Assembly (NCBI RefSeq): GCF_021390395.1
Contig: NZ_JAJUWT010000004.1
Location: forward strand, 248,001-312,000
DNA length: 64,000 nucleotides
Reading direction: 5' to 3'
From: Saccharothrix sp. S26
GTDB lineage: Bacteria; Actinomycetota; Actinomycetes; Mycobacteriales; Pseudonocardiaceae
The notes under the pieces: model-generated
What the model was told of the DNA's origin: nothing
Seen by the model: the letters and a program-made list of their open reading frames with translations, nothing else
Database searches by the model: none
In this document: piece by piece, positions 51,307-64,000 of the stretch
Position numbering within the stretch: the stretch's first letter is position 1
Layout of the letters: every line of letters begins with the position of its first letter
Position numbers and translations under genes: made by a program

Positions 51307-51879
51307 GTGGCGCCACGTCAACGTGGCGCGACGGACCCGGCCGGGGAGCGCGAGCTCCTGTCGGCCGGCGACGTCGCGCGCACCGTCGCCCGAATGGCCC
51401 ATCAGATCATCGAGAAGACCGCTCTTGATGCACCGAGCGCACCCGCAGTAGTCCTGATGGGGATTCCGAGCCGGGGAGCGCCGCTGGCCCGCCGCCTGGC
51501 CGTGCGGATCGCCGAGTTCTCGGGTGTCGAGGTGCCGACCGGCACGCTGGACGTGACCCTCTACCGGGACGACCTGCGCCGGGGCCCCACCCGCCCGCTG
51601 GAGGCCACGAAGCTGCCCGAGGGCGGTATCGACGACAAGCTCGTGGTCCTGGTGGACGACGTGCTGTTCTCCGGCCGCACGATCCGCGCCGCGCTCGACG
51701 CCCTGCGCGACCACGGCCGCCCGCGCGCCGTGCAGTTGGCCGTCCTGGTCGACCGCGGGCACCGGGAGCTGCCGATCCGCGCGGACTACGTGGGCAAGAA
51801 CGTGCCCACGGCCCGCACCGAGGAGGTCCACGTGCTGCTGGACGAGTTCGACCAGCGCGACGGGGTGGTGCTGCGGTGA
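51307..51879 (+). CDS. pyrR: Bifunctional pyrimidine operon regulator / uracil phosphoribosyltransferase
   Basis: A 190-residue PRTase-fold protein that binds pyr mRNA with UMP and may also make UMP from uracil and [35 protein letters not shown] and the PRPP loop [22 protein letters not shown] are present. GTG start with GGAAGGAGGT upstream; PyrR-binding element in its own leader. First gene of pyrR-B-C-x-carA-carB-pyrF, all overlapping by 1-4 bases. Confidence 0.96.
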   Translation: MAPRQRGATDPAGERELLSAGDVARTVARMAHQIIEKTALDAPSAPAVVLMGIPSRGAPLARRLAVRIAEFSGVEVPTGTLDVTLYRDDLRRGPTRPLEATKLPEGGIDDKLVVLVDDVLFSGRTIRAALDALRDHGRPRAVQLAVLVDRGHRELPIRADYVGKNVPTARTEEVHVLLDEFDQRDGVVLR

Positions 51880-52808
51880 AGCACCTGCTCACCACCGAGG
51901 GCATCGACCCGGCCCAGGCGACCGCCATCCTGGACACCGCGGCGAGCCTCAAGCAGGCCCTGGAAGGCCGTGAGGTGCGCAAACTGCCGACGTTGCGCGG
52001 CCGCACGGTCATCACGATGTTCTACGAGAACTCCACCCGCACCCGCGTGAGCTTCGAGATCGCGGGCAAGTGGATGAGCGCGGACGTGGTGAACGTCTCG
52101 TCGTCCGGCTCCAGCGTGAGCAAGGGCGAGTCGCTGCGCGACACCGCGCTGACCCTGGCCGCGGCGGGCGCGGACTGCGTCATCGTGCGGCACCCGGCGT
52201 CCGGCGCGGCGCACCGGCTGGCCGGCTGGCTGCGCGAGGCGGGCACGTCGGTGGTCAACGCGGGCGACGGCATGCACGAGCACCCCACCCAGGCCCTGCT
52301 CGACGCGGCCACCCTGCGGGAACGCCTCGGCGACCTGCGGGACCGCCGCATCGCCATCGTCGGCGACGTGCTGCACAGCCGGGTCGCCCGGTCCAACGTG
52401 CACCTGCTCACCGCCCTGGGCGCGGACGTGACGCTGGTCGCGCCGCCGACCCTGCTGCCCACCGGCGTGGAGGGCTGGCCGGTCACCGTCTCGCACGAGC
52501 TGGACCCCGAGCTGCCCGGCCTCGACGCCGTGATGCTGCTGCGGGTGCAGGCCGAGCGCATGCACGGGGGGTTCTTCCCCTCGGCCCGCGAGTACTCCAT
52601 CGCCTACGGCCTGAGCGAGCGGCGGCTGAAGCTGCTGCCCGAGCACGCGGTCGTGCTGCACCCCGGTCCGATGCTGCGCGGCATGGAGATCGCCTCGGCG
52701 GTCGCCGACTCGCCCCGCGCCGCGATCACCGACCAGGTGCGCAACGGCGTGCACGTGCGGATGGCCGTGCTCTACCACCTGCTCGCCCATGAAGAGGAGA
52801 CTTCGTGA
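51876..52808 (+). CDS. pyrB: Aspartate carbamoyltransferase catalytic subunit
   Basis: A 310-residue enzyme forming carbamoyl aspartate. Carbamoyl-phosphate site [34 protein letters not shown], and [19 protein letters not shown] are complete; [11 protein letters not shown] lies near the end. No regulatory pyrI subunit is encoded. GTG overlaps the pyrR stop, and its stop overlaps pyrC. Confidence 0.97.
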   Translation: MKHLLTTEGIDPAQATAILDTAASLKQALEGREVRKLPTLRGRTVITMFYENSTRTRVSFEIAGKWMSADVVNVSSSGSSVSKGESLRDTALTLAAAGADCVIVRHPASGAAHRLAGWLREAGTSVVNAGDGMHEHPTQALLDAATLRERLGDLRDRRIAIVGDVLHSRVARSNVHLLTALGADVTLVAPPTLLPTGVEGWPVTVSHELDPELPGLDAVMLLRVQAERMHGGFFPSAREYSIAYGLSERRLKLLPEHAVVLHPGPMLRGMEIASAVADSPRAAITDQVRNGVHVRMAVLYHLLAHEEETS

Positions 52809-54088
52809 AACCCTTGATCCTCAAGGGAGTACGACCGTACGGCGAAGGCGACCCGACCGATGTGCTGATCCGCGACGGTGTGATCGCCGCGATCGGGTCC
52901 GTGGACGACGAAGGCGCGCGGATCGTCGACGGCGGCGGCGCGGTGCTGCTGCCCGGCTTCGTGGACCTGCACACCCACCTGCGCGAACCCGGCCGCGAGG
53001 ACACCGAGACGATCGCCACCGGCTCGGCCGCCGCCGCGCTGGGCGGCTACACGGCGGTCTTCGCCATGGCCAACACCGACCCCGTCGCGGACAACGAGGT
53101 CGTCGTCACGCACGTCGCCCGGCGCGGCCGCGAGGTCGGCCTGGTCGACGTGCACCCGGTCGGCGCGGTCACCGTGGGCCTGGAGGGCGTGAAGCTCGCC
53201 GAGCTGGGCACCATGGCCAAGGCCGGCGTGCGGGTGTTCTCCGACGACGGCCACTGCGTGCACGACCCGCTGATCATGCGGCGCGCGCTGGAGTACAGCA
53301 AGGCGCTGGACGTGGTCATCGCGCAGCACGCCGAGGAGCCCCGGCTGACCGTCGGCGCGCAGGCGCACGAGGGCGAGCAGGCGTCCCGGCTGGGCCTTCA
53401 GGGCTGGCCCGCCTCGGCCGAGGAGTCAATCGTGGCGCGGGACTGCCTGCTGGCGCGGCACGCGGGCGCCCGGCTGCACGTCTGCCACGTCTCCACCACC
53501 GGCACGGCCGACGTGCTGCGGTGGGCCAAGGCGCGCGGCACGGAGGTCTCCGCCGAGGTCACGCCGCACCACCTGCTGCTGACCGACGAGCGGCTGGCCA
53601 CCTACGACCCGGTGAACAAGGTCAACCCGCCGCTGCGCACGGCGGCCGACGTCGAGGTGCTGCGCCGGGCGCTGGCCGAGGGCGTCATCGACTGCGTGGC
53701 CACCGACCACGCGCCGCACGCCGTGCAGGACAAGGACTGCGAGTGGTCGGCGGCCCGGCCCGGGATGCTGGGCCTGCAGACCGCGCTGTCGATCGTGGTG
53801 GAGACCATGGTCCGCACCGGCCTGCTGGACTGGCGGGGCGTGGCGCGGGTGATGAGCGAGCGGCCCGCCGGGATCGCCGGGTTGGCCGACCAGGGCCGGC
53901 CGATCGAGGTCGGCGAGCCCGCGAACCTCACCCTGGTCGACCCGGACGCCACCTGGACGGTGCGCGGCGCGGAGTTCGCCAGCATCGCGGCCAACACCCC
54001 GTTCGAGGGCATGGAGCTGCCCGGCGTGGTGGTGGCGACGGTGCTGCGCGGGCGCGTGACCGCCCTCGGCGGAAGGATCGCCGAATGA
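52805..54088 (+). CDS. pyrC: Dihydroorotase
   Basis: A 427-residue type I dihydroorotase of the amidohydrolase fold. Zinc ligands are in [16 protein letters not shown]; the catalytic Asp is in [25 protein letters not shown] replaces the usual carbamylated-Lys segment region. GTG start. The stop overlaps the next ATG by 4 bases. Confidence 0.96.
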   Translation: MKPLILKGVRPYGEGDPTDVLIRDGVIAAIGSVDDEGARIVDGGGAVLLPGFVDLHTHLREPGREDTETIATGSAAAALGGYTAVFAMANTDPVADNEVVVTHVARRGREVGLVDVHPVGAVTVGLEGVKLAELGTMAKAGVRVFSDDGHCVHDPLIMRRALEYSKALDVVIAQHAEEPRLTVGAQAHEGEQASRLGLQGWPASAEESIVARDCLLARHAGARLHVCHVSTTGTADVLRWAKARGTEVSAEVTPHHLLLTDERLATYDPVNKVNPPLRTAADVEVLRRALAEGVIDCVATDHAPHAVQDKDCEWSAARPGMLGLQTALSIVVETMVRTGLLDWRGVARVMSERPAGIAGLADQGRPIEVGEPANLTLVDPDATWTVRGAEFASIAANTPFEGMELPGVVVATVLRGRVTALGGRIAE

Positions 54089-54570
54089 CCAGGGTGCTGC
54101 TGTCCCTCGCCGTGCTGGCGATCTTCCTGCTGTGCCTGTACGGCATGTGGCACGGCTGGCGGCGGCGCGCCCGCCGCCAGGCCGAGGTGCTGCCGGAGTT
54201 CCCGCAGCCGCCTGCCGAGACCGGCGCGACGATGCTGGAGACGACCGGTGTGTACGTGGGCACCACCCTCGGCGGCGACTGGCAGGACCGGGTCGCGGTC
54301 GGCGACATCGGCCACCGCGCCGAGGCGACCCTCAAGCTCACCGAGCAGGGCGTGCTGGTGGAGCGCACGGGTGCGAGCGCGCTGTGGATCCCGGCAGACC
54401 GGGTGGACGGCGCCCGCACGGCCCGCGGTCTCGCGGGCAAGGTGATGACCGCGGACGGCCTGCTGGTCGTCCGCTGGCACCTCGGCGACCAGGTGTTCGA
54501 CACCGGGTTCCGGGGCGACGACAAGGACGTGTACGAGCAGTGGGTGCAAGCGCTGGGAGGCCCCGCATGA
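54085..54570 (+). CDS. Membrane-anchored PH-like protein of the pyr operon
   Basis: A 161-residue protein with one N-terminal membrane helix (about 4-22), a basic stop-transfer RRRARRQ, and a soluble beta-rich domain (about 50-160: [42 protein letters not shown] ... [14 protein letters not shown]) resembling a PH-like fold. Conserved between pyrC and carA in many actinomycetes but of unknown role. Overlaps both neighbours by four bases, so it is translated with the pathway enzymes. Confidence 0.75.
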   Translation: MTRVLLSLAVLAIFLLCLYGMWHGWRRRARRQAEVLPEFPQPPAETGATMLETTGVYVGTTLGGDWQDRVAVGDIGHRAEATLKLTEQGVLVERTGASALWIPADRVDGARTARGLAGKVMTADGLLVVRWHLGDQVFDTGFRGDDKDVYEQWVQALGGPA

Positions 54571-55693
54571 ACAACTCGGTCAAGACCAACGCGGCACTGG
54601 TGCTGGAAGACGGCCGCGTGTTCCGCGGCGAGGCCTACGGCGCGGTCGGCGCGAGCCTGGGCGAGGTGGTGTTCTCCACCGGCATGACCGGTTACCAGGA
54701 GACCCTGACCGACCCGTCCTACCACCGCCAGATCGTGGTGCAGACCGCCCCGCAGATCGGCAACACCGGCTGGAACGACGAGGACGACGAGTCGAACCGC
54801 ATCTGGGTCGCCGGGTACGTCGTGCGCGACCCGGCCCGCGTGCCGTCCAACTGGCGGTCCACCCGCGGCCTGGACGACGAGCTGGTCCGGCAGGGGATCG
54901 TGGGCATCTCGGGCATCGACACCCGGATGCTGACCCGCCACCTGCGCGAGCAGGGCGCGATGCGCGCCGGCGTGTTCTCCGGCGACGAGCTGGGCGGCGC
55001 CGAGGAGATGCTGGAGCGCGTCCGCAGCGCGCCGCAGATGAAGGGCGCGGACCTGGCGGGCGACGTGACCACGCCCGAGCCGTACGTGGTGGAGGCCGTC
55101 GGCGAGCGCCGCTTCACCGTGGCGGCGCTGGACCTGGGCATCAAGTCGAACACGCCGCGGATGATGGCCGCCCGCGGCATCGAGGTGCACGTGCTGCCGC
55201 TCACCTCGACCGTGGACGACCTGCTCTCGGTCAAGCCGGACGGCGTGTTCCTGTCCAACGGCCCGGGCGACCCGGCCACCCAGGCGCACGCGGTCGAGCT
55301 GACCCGCGGCGTGCTGGACCGGCGCATCCCGCTGTTCGGCATCTGCTTCGGCAACCAGATCCTGGGCCGCGCGCTGGGCCGCGACACCTACAAGCTGCGC
55401 TACGGCCACCGGGGCATCAACATCCCGGTGATCGACGTGGCGACCGGGAAGGTGGCGATCACCTCCCAGAACCACGGGTTCGCGCTGGAGGGCGAGCCGG
55501 GCGAGGAGTTCACCTCCGACTTCGGCCGCGTGCTGCTGAGCCACTACTGCCCCAACGACGGCACGGTCGAGGGCGTGCGGGCGCTGGACGTGCCCGCGTT
55601 CAGCGTGCAGTACCACCCGGAAGCGGCGGCCGGACCGCACGACGCCGCACCGCTGTTCGACGAGTTCGTGACGATGATGGGCGAGGGTCGCTG

Positions 55694-55694
<1 letters not shown>
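54567..55694 (+). CDS. carA: Carbamoyl-phosphate synthase small (glutaminase) subunit
   Basis: A 375-residue class I glutamine amidotransferase that feeds ammonia to CarB. The nucleophile Cys is in [16 protein letters not shown] and the His/Glu pair in [11 protein letters not shown]; the N-terminal CPSase domain shows [19 protein letters not shown] within the previous stop. Its TGA shares the A with the carB ATG. Confidence 0.97.
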
Positions 55695-58989
<3,295 letters not shown>

Positions 58990-58993
<4 letters not shown>

Positions 58994-59808
58994 GGTTCGG
59001 CGAGCGGTTGACGAAGGCGGTGGCCGAGCACGGACCCCTGTGCGTGGGCATCGACCCGCACCCCGGCCTGCTGGCGTCCTGGGGGCTCACCCAGGACGCC
59101 GCGGGGCTGGAGCGGTTCGCGCTGACCTGCGTGGAGGCGTTCGGCGGCCGGGTGGCGCTGGTGAAGCCGCAGGCGGCGTTCTTCGAGGCGCACGGGTCGC
59201 GGGGGGTGGCGGTGCTCGAACGCGTCATCGCCGACCTCAGGGACAGCGGCACGCTGGTGCTGGTGGACGCCAAGCGCGGTGACATCGGCTCGACCATGGC
59301 CGCGTACGCCGCCGCCTACCTCACCGAGGGCTCCCCGTTGGCCGGCGACGCGGTCACCGCGTCGCCGTTCCTCGGCTTCGGGTCGCTCGACCCGGCGGTG
59401 GAAGCCGCCTCGGCGAGCGGTCGCGGAATATTCGTGCTCGCGTTGACTTCGAATCCCGAGGGCGCCTCCGTGCAGCGCGCGGTGGGCGCCGACGGGCGTT
59501 CCGTGGCGCAGTCGATCGTGGACTCCGCGGCGCGGGCGAACGCGGGCGCCCAGCCCTTCGGCGACGTCGGCCTGGTGGTCGGCGCGACCGTGGACGACCT
59601 CGGCGTGGACCTCTCTGACCTGCACGGATACGTCCTCGCGCCGGGTTTCGGCGCGCAGGGCGCGACGGTCGGGGACCTGCGCGCGCTGTTCGGCCCGGAC
59701 CTGCGCGGAGTGCTGCCGACGTCGTCGCGGGACGTGCTCAAGCACGGTCCCGAAACCGCAAAACTGCGGTCGGCGGTGGACGCCGTCCGAGCCTCCCTGG
59801 CGGTGTGA
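58990..59808 (+). CDS. pyrF: Orotidine 5'-phosphate decarboxylase (type 2)
   Basis: A 272-residue TIM-barrel decarboxylase giving [35 protein letters not shown] and the catalytic [13 protein letters not shown] define the mycobacterial (type 2) group. The expected pyrD and pyrE are not next to it. Some codons near 59430-59460 (e.g. GGAATATTC) are less GC-rich than neighbours. Last gene of the pyr operon. Confidence 0.96.
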
Positions 59809-60111
59809 TCACGATCAAATCGCGACACGCTTCGCGTGGTCCGCTCACCTGCGCAAACGGTGCCTGGTACGGTCCTGGCCACCGGCGGGTCCATCACCCA
59901 TCGAGCGCATACCACACCTGGCGTGCGCAGGGCGTTACCGGTGGCGGTGATGGGCCTGTTGGAGGGTGTTGGTACTACTACCACCCGCCGCGACCACTCC
60001 AGCGCTGACAAAGATTCACCTGACTGGGACCCACGTTGTACCCAGGCAATTGCGCTCGGTACGGTCGCGGCACCGATCCAGAATTGAAATTCCCACACCA
60101 CGGAGGAAATC
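59809..60111. other. 303-bp intergenic region with a candidate mihF promoter
   Basis: No gene I can support; base composition is visibly lower in GC than the flanks. A candidate promoter for mihF is TTGTAC (60036-60041) and TACGGT (60060-60065) with 18 bases between them. No RNA gene or strong hairpin was seen. The short open frames here have no ribosome binding site or coding bias. Confidence 0.4.
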
Positions 60112-60429
60112 GTGGCCCTTCCCCAGCTTACCGAGGAGCAGCGGGCCGCAGCGCTGGAGAAGGCTGCTGCCGCTCGTCGCGCTCGGGCTGAGCTCAAGGA
60201 GCGCCTCAAGCGTGGCGGCACGACCCTGACGGACGTGCTGAAGGCCGCCGAGAGCGACGAGGTCCTTGGCAAGATGAAGGTGTCCGCGCTGCTCGAGGCG
60301 CTTCCGGGCGTCGGCAAGGTGCGTGCGCAGCAGATCATGGAGCGCCTTGAGATCGCTCCGTCCCGTCGGCTGCGCGGCCTGGGTGAGCGGCAGCGCAAGG
60401 CGCTGCTCACCGAGTTCAGCGGCGAGTGA
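60112..60429 (+). CDS. mihF: Integration host factor, actinobacterial type (mIHF)
   Basis: A 105-residue nucleoid protein with a long N-terminal helix ([30 protein letters not shown]) and an H2TH-type DNA-binding core [44 protein letters not shown]. It is unrelated to enterobacterial IHF; in mycobacteria it is essential and in Streptomyces it affects development and antibiotic production. GTG start with GGAGG at seven bases. Overlaps gmk, as in mycobacteria. Confidence 0.96.
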   Translation: MALPQLTEEQRAAALEKAAAARRARAELKERLKRGGTTLTDVLKAAESDEVLGKMKVSALLEALPGVGKVRAQQIMERLEIAPSRRLRGLGERQRKALLTEFSGE

Positions 60430-61025
60430 GTGATGGCACCGGGGTGGGGTCGGGCGTTCGCGCCCGGCCCCGCCTCACCGTTCTGTCCGGGCCCTCCGGC
60501 GTCGGCAAGTCCAGCGTGCTGGCCGAGCTGCGCCGGATGGGGCCGGAGATCCACTTCAGCGTCTCGGTGACCACGCGGAAACCGAGGCCGGGCGAGGTCG
60601 ACGGGGTGCACTACCACTTCGTCGACGCCGCCGAGTTCCGCGAGATGGTCGCCCGGGGCGAGTTCCTGGAGCACGCCGAGTTCGCGGGCAACTGCTACGG
60701 CACGCCCAAGGCGCCCGTCGAGCGGGCCCTGGCGTCCGGCACGCCGTCGTTGCTGGAGATCGAGCTGCAAGGGGCCAGGCAGGTCCGGGTCGCGATGCCG
60801 GAGGCCCAGCTCGTCATGCTGGCCCCGCCGTCGTGGGAGGACCTGGTCGGCCGGCTGACCGGCCGCGGCACCGAGGACCCCGCCGTCGTGGCCCGCCGGC
60901 TGGAGATCGCCAGGGAGGAACTGGCGGCCGAGCCGGAGTTCGACGAGGTCGTGGTGAACGACGACGTGCGGTCGGCCGCCGCGAGCTTGCTAAACTTGGT
61001 GGTCGGCCCGGCGCCCGACGCGTGA
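60426..61025 (+). CDS. gmk: Guanylate kinase
   Basis: A 199-residue enzyme phosphorylating GMP. P-loop [16 protein letters not shown] site [22 protein letters not shown] and [15 protein letters not shown], and the lid region [23 protein letters not shown] are present. GTG start overlaps the mihF stop. Confidence 0.96.
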   Translation: MSDGTGVGSGVRARPRLTVLSGPSGVGKSSVLAELRRMGPEIHFSVSVTTRKPRPGEVDGVHYHFVDAAEFREMVARGEFLEHAEFAGNCYGTPKAPVERALASGTPSLLEIELQGARQVRVAMPEAQLVMLAPPSWEDLVGRLTGRGTEDPAVVARRLEIAREELAAEPEFDEVVVNDDVRSAAASLLNLVVGPAPDA

Positions 61026-61089
61026 CACGCGTGTCGCGAGGCGCGGGACGACCGGCAGACCCACCCCTGAACCGCAGGAGCGTTGACGA

Positions 61090-61368
61090 GTGACCACGCA
61101 CACCGAGCTGGGCCCGCTCTCGGGTACTCCGGAGGGCATCACCAACCCCCCGATCGACGACCTCTTGGAGCAGGTCAGCTCGAAGTACGCGCTGGTGATC
61201 TACGCGGCCAAGCGGGCGCGCCAGATCAACGACTACTACGCGCAGCTCGGTGAGGGCCTGCTCGAGTACGTCGGCCCGCTGGTCGAGCCGGGCCCGCGCG
61301 AGAAGCCGCTGTCGATCGCGCTCCGGGAGATCCACGCGGGTCTCCTCGAGCACACCGAGGGCGAGTGA
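61090..61368 (+). CDS. rpoZ: DNA-directed RNA polymerase omega subunit
   Basis: A 92-residue subunit aiding RNA polymerase assembly: [35 protein letters not shown] is the actinobacterial RpoZ core. GTG start with CAGGAG nine bases upstream, 64 bases after gmk. Stop overlaps the coaBC start. The omega subunit also contributes to ppGpp responses in other bacteria. Confidence 0.96.
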   Translation: MTTHTELGPLSGTPEGITNPPIDDLLEQVSSKYALVIYAAKRARQINDYYAQLGEGLLEYVGPLVEPGPREKPLSIALREIHAGLLEHTEGE

Positions 61369-62603
61369 CCGAGGCCGTCGCCGCCCCCGACCGCCCCACC
61401 GTGATCCTCGGGGTGGGCGGGGGCATCGCCGCGTACAAGGCGTGCGAGGTGCTGCGCCGGCTCACCGAGTCCGGCCACGCCGTGCGCGTCGTGCCCACGG
61501 ACGGCGCGCTGAAGTTCGTCGGCGCGGCCACGTTCGAGGCGCTGTCCGGCCAACCCGTGCAGACCGGGGTGTTCGAGGACGTCCCCTCGGTGCCGCACGT
61601 GAAGCTGGGGCAGAACGCCGACCTGGTCGTCGTCGCGCCCGCCACGGCGAACCTGATCGCCAAGGCCGCCCACGGCCTGGCCGACGACCTGCTCACCAAC
61701 ACGCTGCTGACCGCGCGCTGCCCCGTGCTGCTCGTCCCGGCGATGCACACCGAGATGTGGGAGCACCCGGCCACCCGGGCGAACGTGGCGCTGCTGCGCT
61801 CGCGCGGCGTGGTCGTGGCCGAACCCGCCAGCGGCAGGCTGACCGGCAAGGACACCGGCAAGGGCAGGCTGCCCGAGCCCGCCGAGATCGTCGAGCTGGC
61901 CCGGTTGCTGCTGGCGCGCCCCGACGCGCTGCCGCGCGACCTGGAGGGCGTGCACGTCGCCGTGTCCGCGGGCGGCACGCGCGAGCCGCTGGACCCCGTG
62001 CGCTTCCTGGGCAACCGCTCGTCCGGCCGGCAGGGCTACGCGCTGGCCCGGGTCGCCGCCCAGCGCGGCGCGCGGGTGACGCTGGTCGCCGCGCACACCG
62101 CGGACCTGGTCGCGCCCGCCGGGGTGGACGTGGTGCGCGTCGGCTCCGCGCTGGAGCTGCGTGACGCGATGCACACCGTCGCCGCCACGGCGCAGGTCGT
62201 GGTGATGGCCGCCGCCGTGGCCGACTTCCGGCCGGTGGACCTGGCCGAGCACAAGATCAAGAAGACCGACCGCGACCCCGACCCGGTCGCGCTCACCCGC
62301 AACCCGGACATCCTGGCCGAGCTGGTCGCCGCCCGGCGCCCGGGCCAGGTCGTGGTGGGTTTCGCCGCCGAGACCGGCGACCCCGCGACGAGCGTGCTGG
62401 AGTACGGTCGCGCGAAGCTCAAGCGCAAGGGTTGTGACTGGCTCGTCGTCAACGCCGTCGGCGACGGCCGCGCGTTCGAGGTCGAGGACAACGCGGGCTG
62501 GCTGTTGTCCGCCGACGGCGCCGAGACCCCGATCCCGCTGGGCTCGAAGGCCCGGTTGGCGTCCGCGATGTGGGACGCCGTAGCTCCGACGGTCGAACGT
62601 TGA
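61365..62603 (+). CDS. coaBC: Bifunctional phosphopantothenoylcysteine decarboxylase/synthetase
   Basis: A 412-residue fused enzyme of coenzyme A synthesis. The N-terminal flavoprotein CoaC domain (1-185) has [19 protein letters not shown], the PxxAN-type [22 protein letters not shown] and [14 protein letters not shown]; the CTP-dependent CoaB domain (190-412) has [29 protein letters not shown] and [12 protein letters not shown] start. Confidence 0.95.
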   Translation: MTEAVAAPDRPTVILGVGGGIAAYKACEVLRRLTESGHAVRVVPTDGALKFVGAATFEALSGQPVQTGVFEDVPSVPHVKLGQNADLVVVAPATANLIAKAAHGLADDLLTNTLLTARCPVLLVPAMHTEMWEHPATRANVALLRSRGVVVAEPASGRLTGKDTGKGRLPEPAEIVELARLLLARPDALPRDLEGVHVAVSAGGTREPLDPVRFLGNRSSGRQGYALARVAAQRGARVTLVAAHTADLVAPAGVDVVRVGSALELRDAMHTVAATAQVVVMAAAVADFRPVDLAEHKIKKTDRDPDPVALTRNPDILAELVAARRPGQVVVGFAAETGDPATSVLEYGRAKLKRKGCDWLVVNAVGDGRAFEVEDNAGWLLSADGAETPIPLGSKARLASAMWDAVAPTVER

Positions 62604-62630
62604 CGCTCGCGCCCGGCCCCTCAGTAAGCT
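62600..62630 (+). promoter_or_regulatory. Candidate metK promoter
   Basis: TTGACG (62600-62605) overlaps the coaBC stop, and TAAGCT (62625-62630) follows after 19 bases. The spacing is long, so the call is tentative. No SAM-responsive riboswitch structure is visible in the 63-base leader. Confidence 0.35.
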
Positions 62631-62666
62631 CTAAGTCATTCGCAGATCGGACAGTTAGGGAGTGTC

Positions 62667-63869
62667 GTGAGCCAGCACAGCAGCAGGCTGTTCACCAGTG
62701 AGTCGGTGACCGAAGGGCACCCGGACAAGATCTGCGACGCCATCAGCGACTCGATCCTCGACGCTCTGCTGGCGAAGGATCCGCGCTCGCGCGTCGCGGT
62801 GGAGACGATGGTCACCACTGGTCAGGTGCACGTGGCCGGTGAGGTGACCACCGAGGCGTACGCCGACATCCCGTCCATCGTGCGGGACAAGATCGTGGAG
62901 ATCGGCTACGACTCCTCGGCCAAGGGCTTCGACGGCTACTCGTGCGGCGTGAACGTCGCCATCGGTTCCCAGTCGCCCGACATCGCGCAGGGCGTGGACA
63001 CGGCGTTCGAGAAGCGGGTCGAGGGCACCGAGGACGAGATCGCCAAGCAGGGCGCGGGCGACCAGGGCCTGATGTTCGGCTACGCCTGCACCGACACCCC
63101 CGAACTCATGCCGTTGCCGATCGCGTTGGCGCACCGCCTGTCCCGGCGGCTGACCGCGGTCCGCAAGGACGGCACGGTGCCGTACCTGCGCCCCGACGGC
63201 AAGACCCAGGTGACCATCGAGTACGCGGGTGACCAGCCGGTGCGCCTGGACACCGTCGTGGTGTCGACGCAGCACGCGGACGGCATCGACCTGGAGAAGC
63301 TGCTCGGCGTCGACATCCGCCAGCACGTGGTGGCCCCCGAGATCGAGGCGCTCGGCCTGGACGCCACCGACGTGCGGCTGCTGGTCAACCCGACCGGCCG
63401 GTTCGTCATCGGCGGCCCGATGGGTGACGCGGGCCTGACCGGCCGCAAGATCATCGTCGACACCTACGGCGGCATGGCCCGCCACGGCGGCGGCGCGTTC
63501 TCGGGCAAGGACCCGTCGAAGGTGGACCGCTCCGCCGCGTACGCGATGCGCTGGGTGGCGAAGAACGCCGTGGCCGCCGGCCTGGCCACGCGCATCGAGG
63601 TCCAGGTGGCGTACGCGATCGGCAAGGCCGCCCCGGTGGGTCTGTTCGTGGAGACCTTCGGCACCGAGACCGTCGACCCGACCAAGATCCAGCAGGCGAT
63701 CAGCGAGGTCTTCGACCTGCGCCCGGCCGCGATCATCCGCGACCTGGACCTGCTGCGCCCGATCTACTCCCCGACCGCCGCGTACGGCCACTTCGGCCGC
63801 ACGGACATCGACCTGCCGTGGGAGAACACCGACCGCGCCGACGCCCTGCGCGCGGCCGCCGGCGCCTGA
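62667..63869 (+). CDS. metK: S-adenosylmethionine synthetase
   Basis: A 400-residue enzyme making SAM from methionine and [22 protein letters not shown], the hexapeptide GAGDQG in [12 protein letters not shown], and [23 protein letters not shown] are the family signatures. GTG start with a GGGAG seven bases upstream. Supplies methyl donors for the methyltransferase and secondary metabolism. Followed by a strong terminator. Confidence 0.98.
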   Translation: MSQHSSRLFTSESVTEGHPDKICDAISDSILDALLAKDPRSRVAVETMVTTGQVHVAGEVTTEAYADIPSIVRDKIVEIGYDSSAKGFDGYSCGVNVAIGSQSPDIAQGVDTAFEKRVEGTEDEIAKQGAGDQGLMFGYACTDTPELMPLPIALAHRLSRRLTAVRKDGTVPYLRPDGKTQVTIEYAGDQPVRLDTVVVSTQHADGIDLEKLLGVDIRQHVVAPEIEALGLDATDVRLLVNPTGRFVIGGPMGDAGLTGRKIIVDTYGGMARHGGGAFSGKDPSKVDRSAAYAMRWVAKNAVAAGLATRIEVQVAYAIGKAAPVGLFVETFGTETVDPTKIQQAISEVFDLRPAAIIRDLDLLRPIYSPTAAYGHFGRTDIDLPWENTDRADALRAAAGA

Positions 63870-63898
63870 CCGCCGCGCAGTTCCGCTGGACGAACGCG

Positions 63899-63932
63899 AA
63901 GCAGGGGTCCCCGCCCGGGGACCCCTGCTTTT
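63899..63932 (+). terminator. Rho-independent terminator after metK
   Basis: A 14-bp perfect stem (63899-63912 paired with 63917-63930; core GCAGGGGTCCCC) with loop GCCC, followed by TTTT. It begins 30 bases after the metK stop. The remaining 68 bases to the window end show no supportable gene. Confidence 0.92.
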
Positions 63933-64000
63933 CCCTTCTGTCGTCGACCCGAGCCCTGGTGAGCCGGTCGCTCGGTCCGGGCTCAGACGAGCGCCGGCCC

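Noticed and set aside
59836-60087. Short open frames between pyrF and mihF
   Set aside because: No ribosome binding site, poor coding bias and no similarity that I recognise; treated as intergenic.
62604-62666. SAM riboswitch upstream of metK
   Set aside because: The leader is only 63 bases and shows no SAM-I, SAM-II or SAM-IV-like stems or conserved loop.
63983-64000. Possible C-terminus of a minus-strand gene entering from the right edge
   Set aside because: Only five codons and a TGA are visible, too little to support a gene.

Overview
The window is very GC-rich, uses many GTG starts, and has tightly packed genes with frequent 1-4 base stop/start overlaps. It carries bldD, a mycobacterial-type integration host factor (mihF), a SARP/NB-ARC regulator, DasR-type GlcNAc control and many type VII (ESX) accessory genes. 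This points to a filamentous actinomycete, most likely of the Pseudonocardiaceae (Saccharothrix/Lentzea/Actinosynnema type). That assignment is inferred from gene content only. I found no rRNA, tRNA, CRISPR array, insertion sequence or phage gene.

Layout. 1-12.9 kb: a truncated LytTR response regulator, a large SARP-NB-ARC-TPR regulator, a DEAD-box helicase, a nickel/cobalt ECF importer (CbiM, CbiN-like and a fused CbiQ-CbiO) behind a Nur-like operator, a secreted chitin/cellulose-active LPMO behind a perfect CebR-type operator, an MFS exporter, an SRPBCC protein and a uridine-kinase-like NTPase. 13.1-20.2 kb: type VII secretion substrates and helpers (PPE-like, EspC-like, WXG-like, EspG, YbaB-like) and two cell-wall hydrolases fused to ESX-type helical domains. 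No core secretion ATPase is present. 20.3-22.4 kb: rarA and a methyltransferase. 22.4-29.1 kb: a five-gene, iron-box-controlled NIS siderophore operon with gene order like rhizobactin rhbBCDEF. 29.3-35.3 kb: the conserved DUF948/DUF6167/alaS/ruvX/mltG/aroE block. 35.3-43.4 kb: accessory genes, namely a small kinase, a complete GlcNAc-type PTS with dasR and a dre operator, a small prepilin peptidase, and a second orphan type VII locus. 43.5-51 kb: aroC-aroK-(AlkZ-like)-aroB, VOC protein, B-4DMT protein, pepQ, efp, nusB and bldD. 51.3-59.8 kb: the pyrimidine operon pyrR-B-C-(membrane protein)-carA-carB-pyrF, headed by a PyrR-binding RNA element over the ribosome binding site. 60.1-63.9 kb: mihF, gmk, rpoZ, coaBC, metK.

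The conserved backbone (rarA ... DUF948-alaS-ruvX-mltG-aroE ... aroC-K-B-pepQ-efp-nusB-bldD-pyr-mihF-gmk-rpoZ-coaBC-metK) is interrupted by accessory modules for metal or nutrient acquisition and surface secretion. Several modules carry a recognisable operator: Nur for nickel, CebR for cellulose, IdeR/DmdR for iron and DasR for GlcNAc. A TTA codon in the first siderophore gene and another in the prepilin peptidase gene suggest developmental (bldA-type) control. Three copies of an intergenic repeat family built from a 22-bp unit lie immediately after minus-strand genes and probably act as hairpin terminators.
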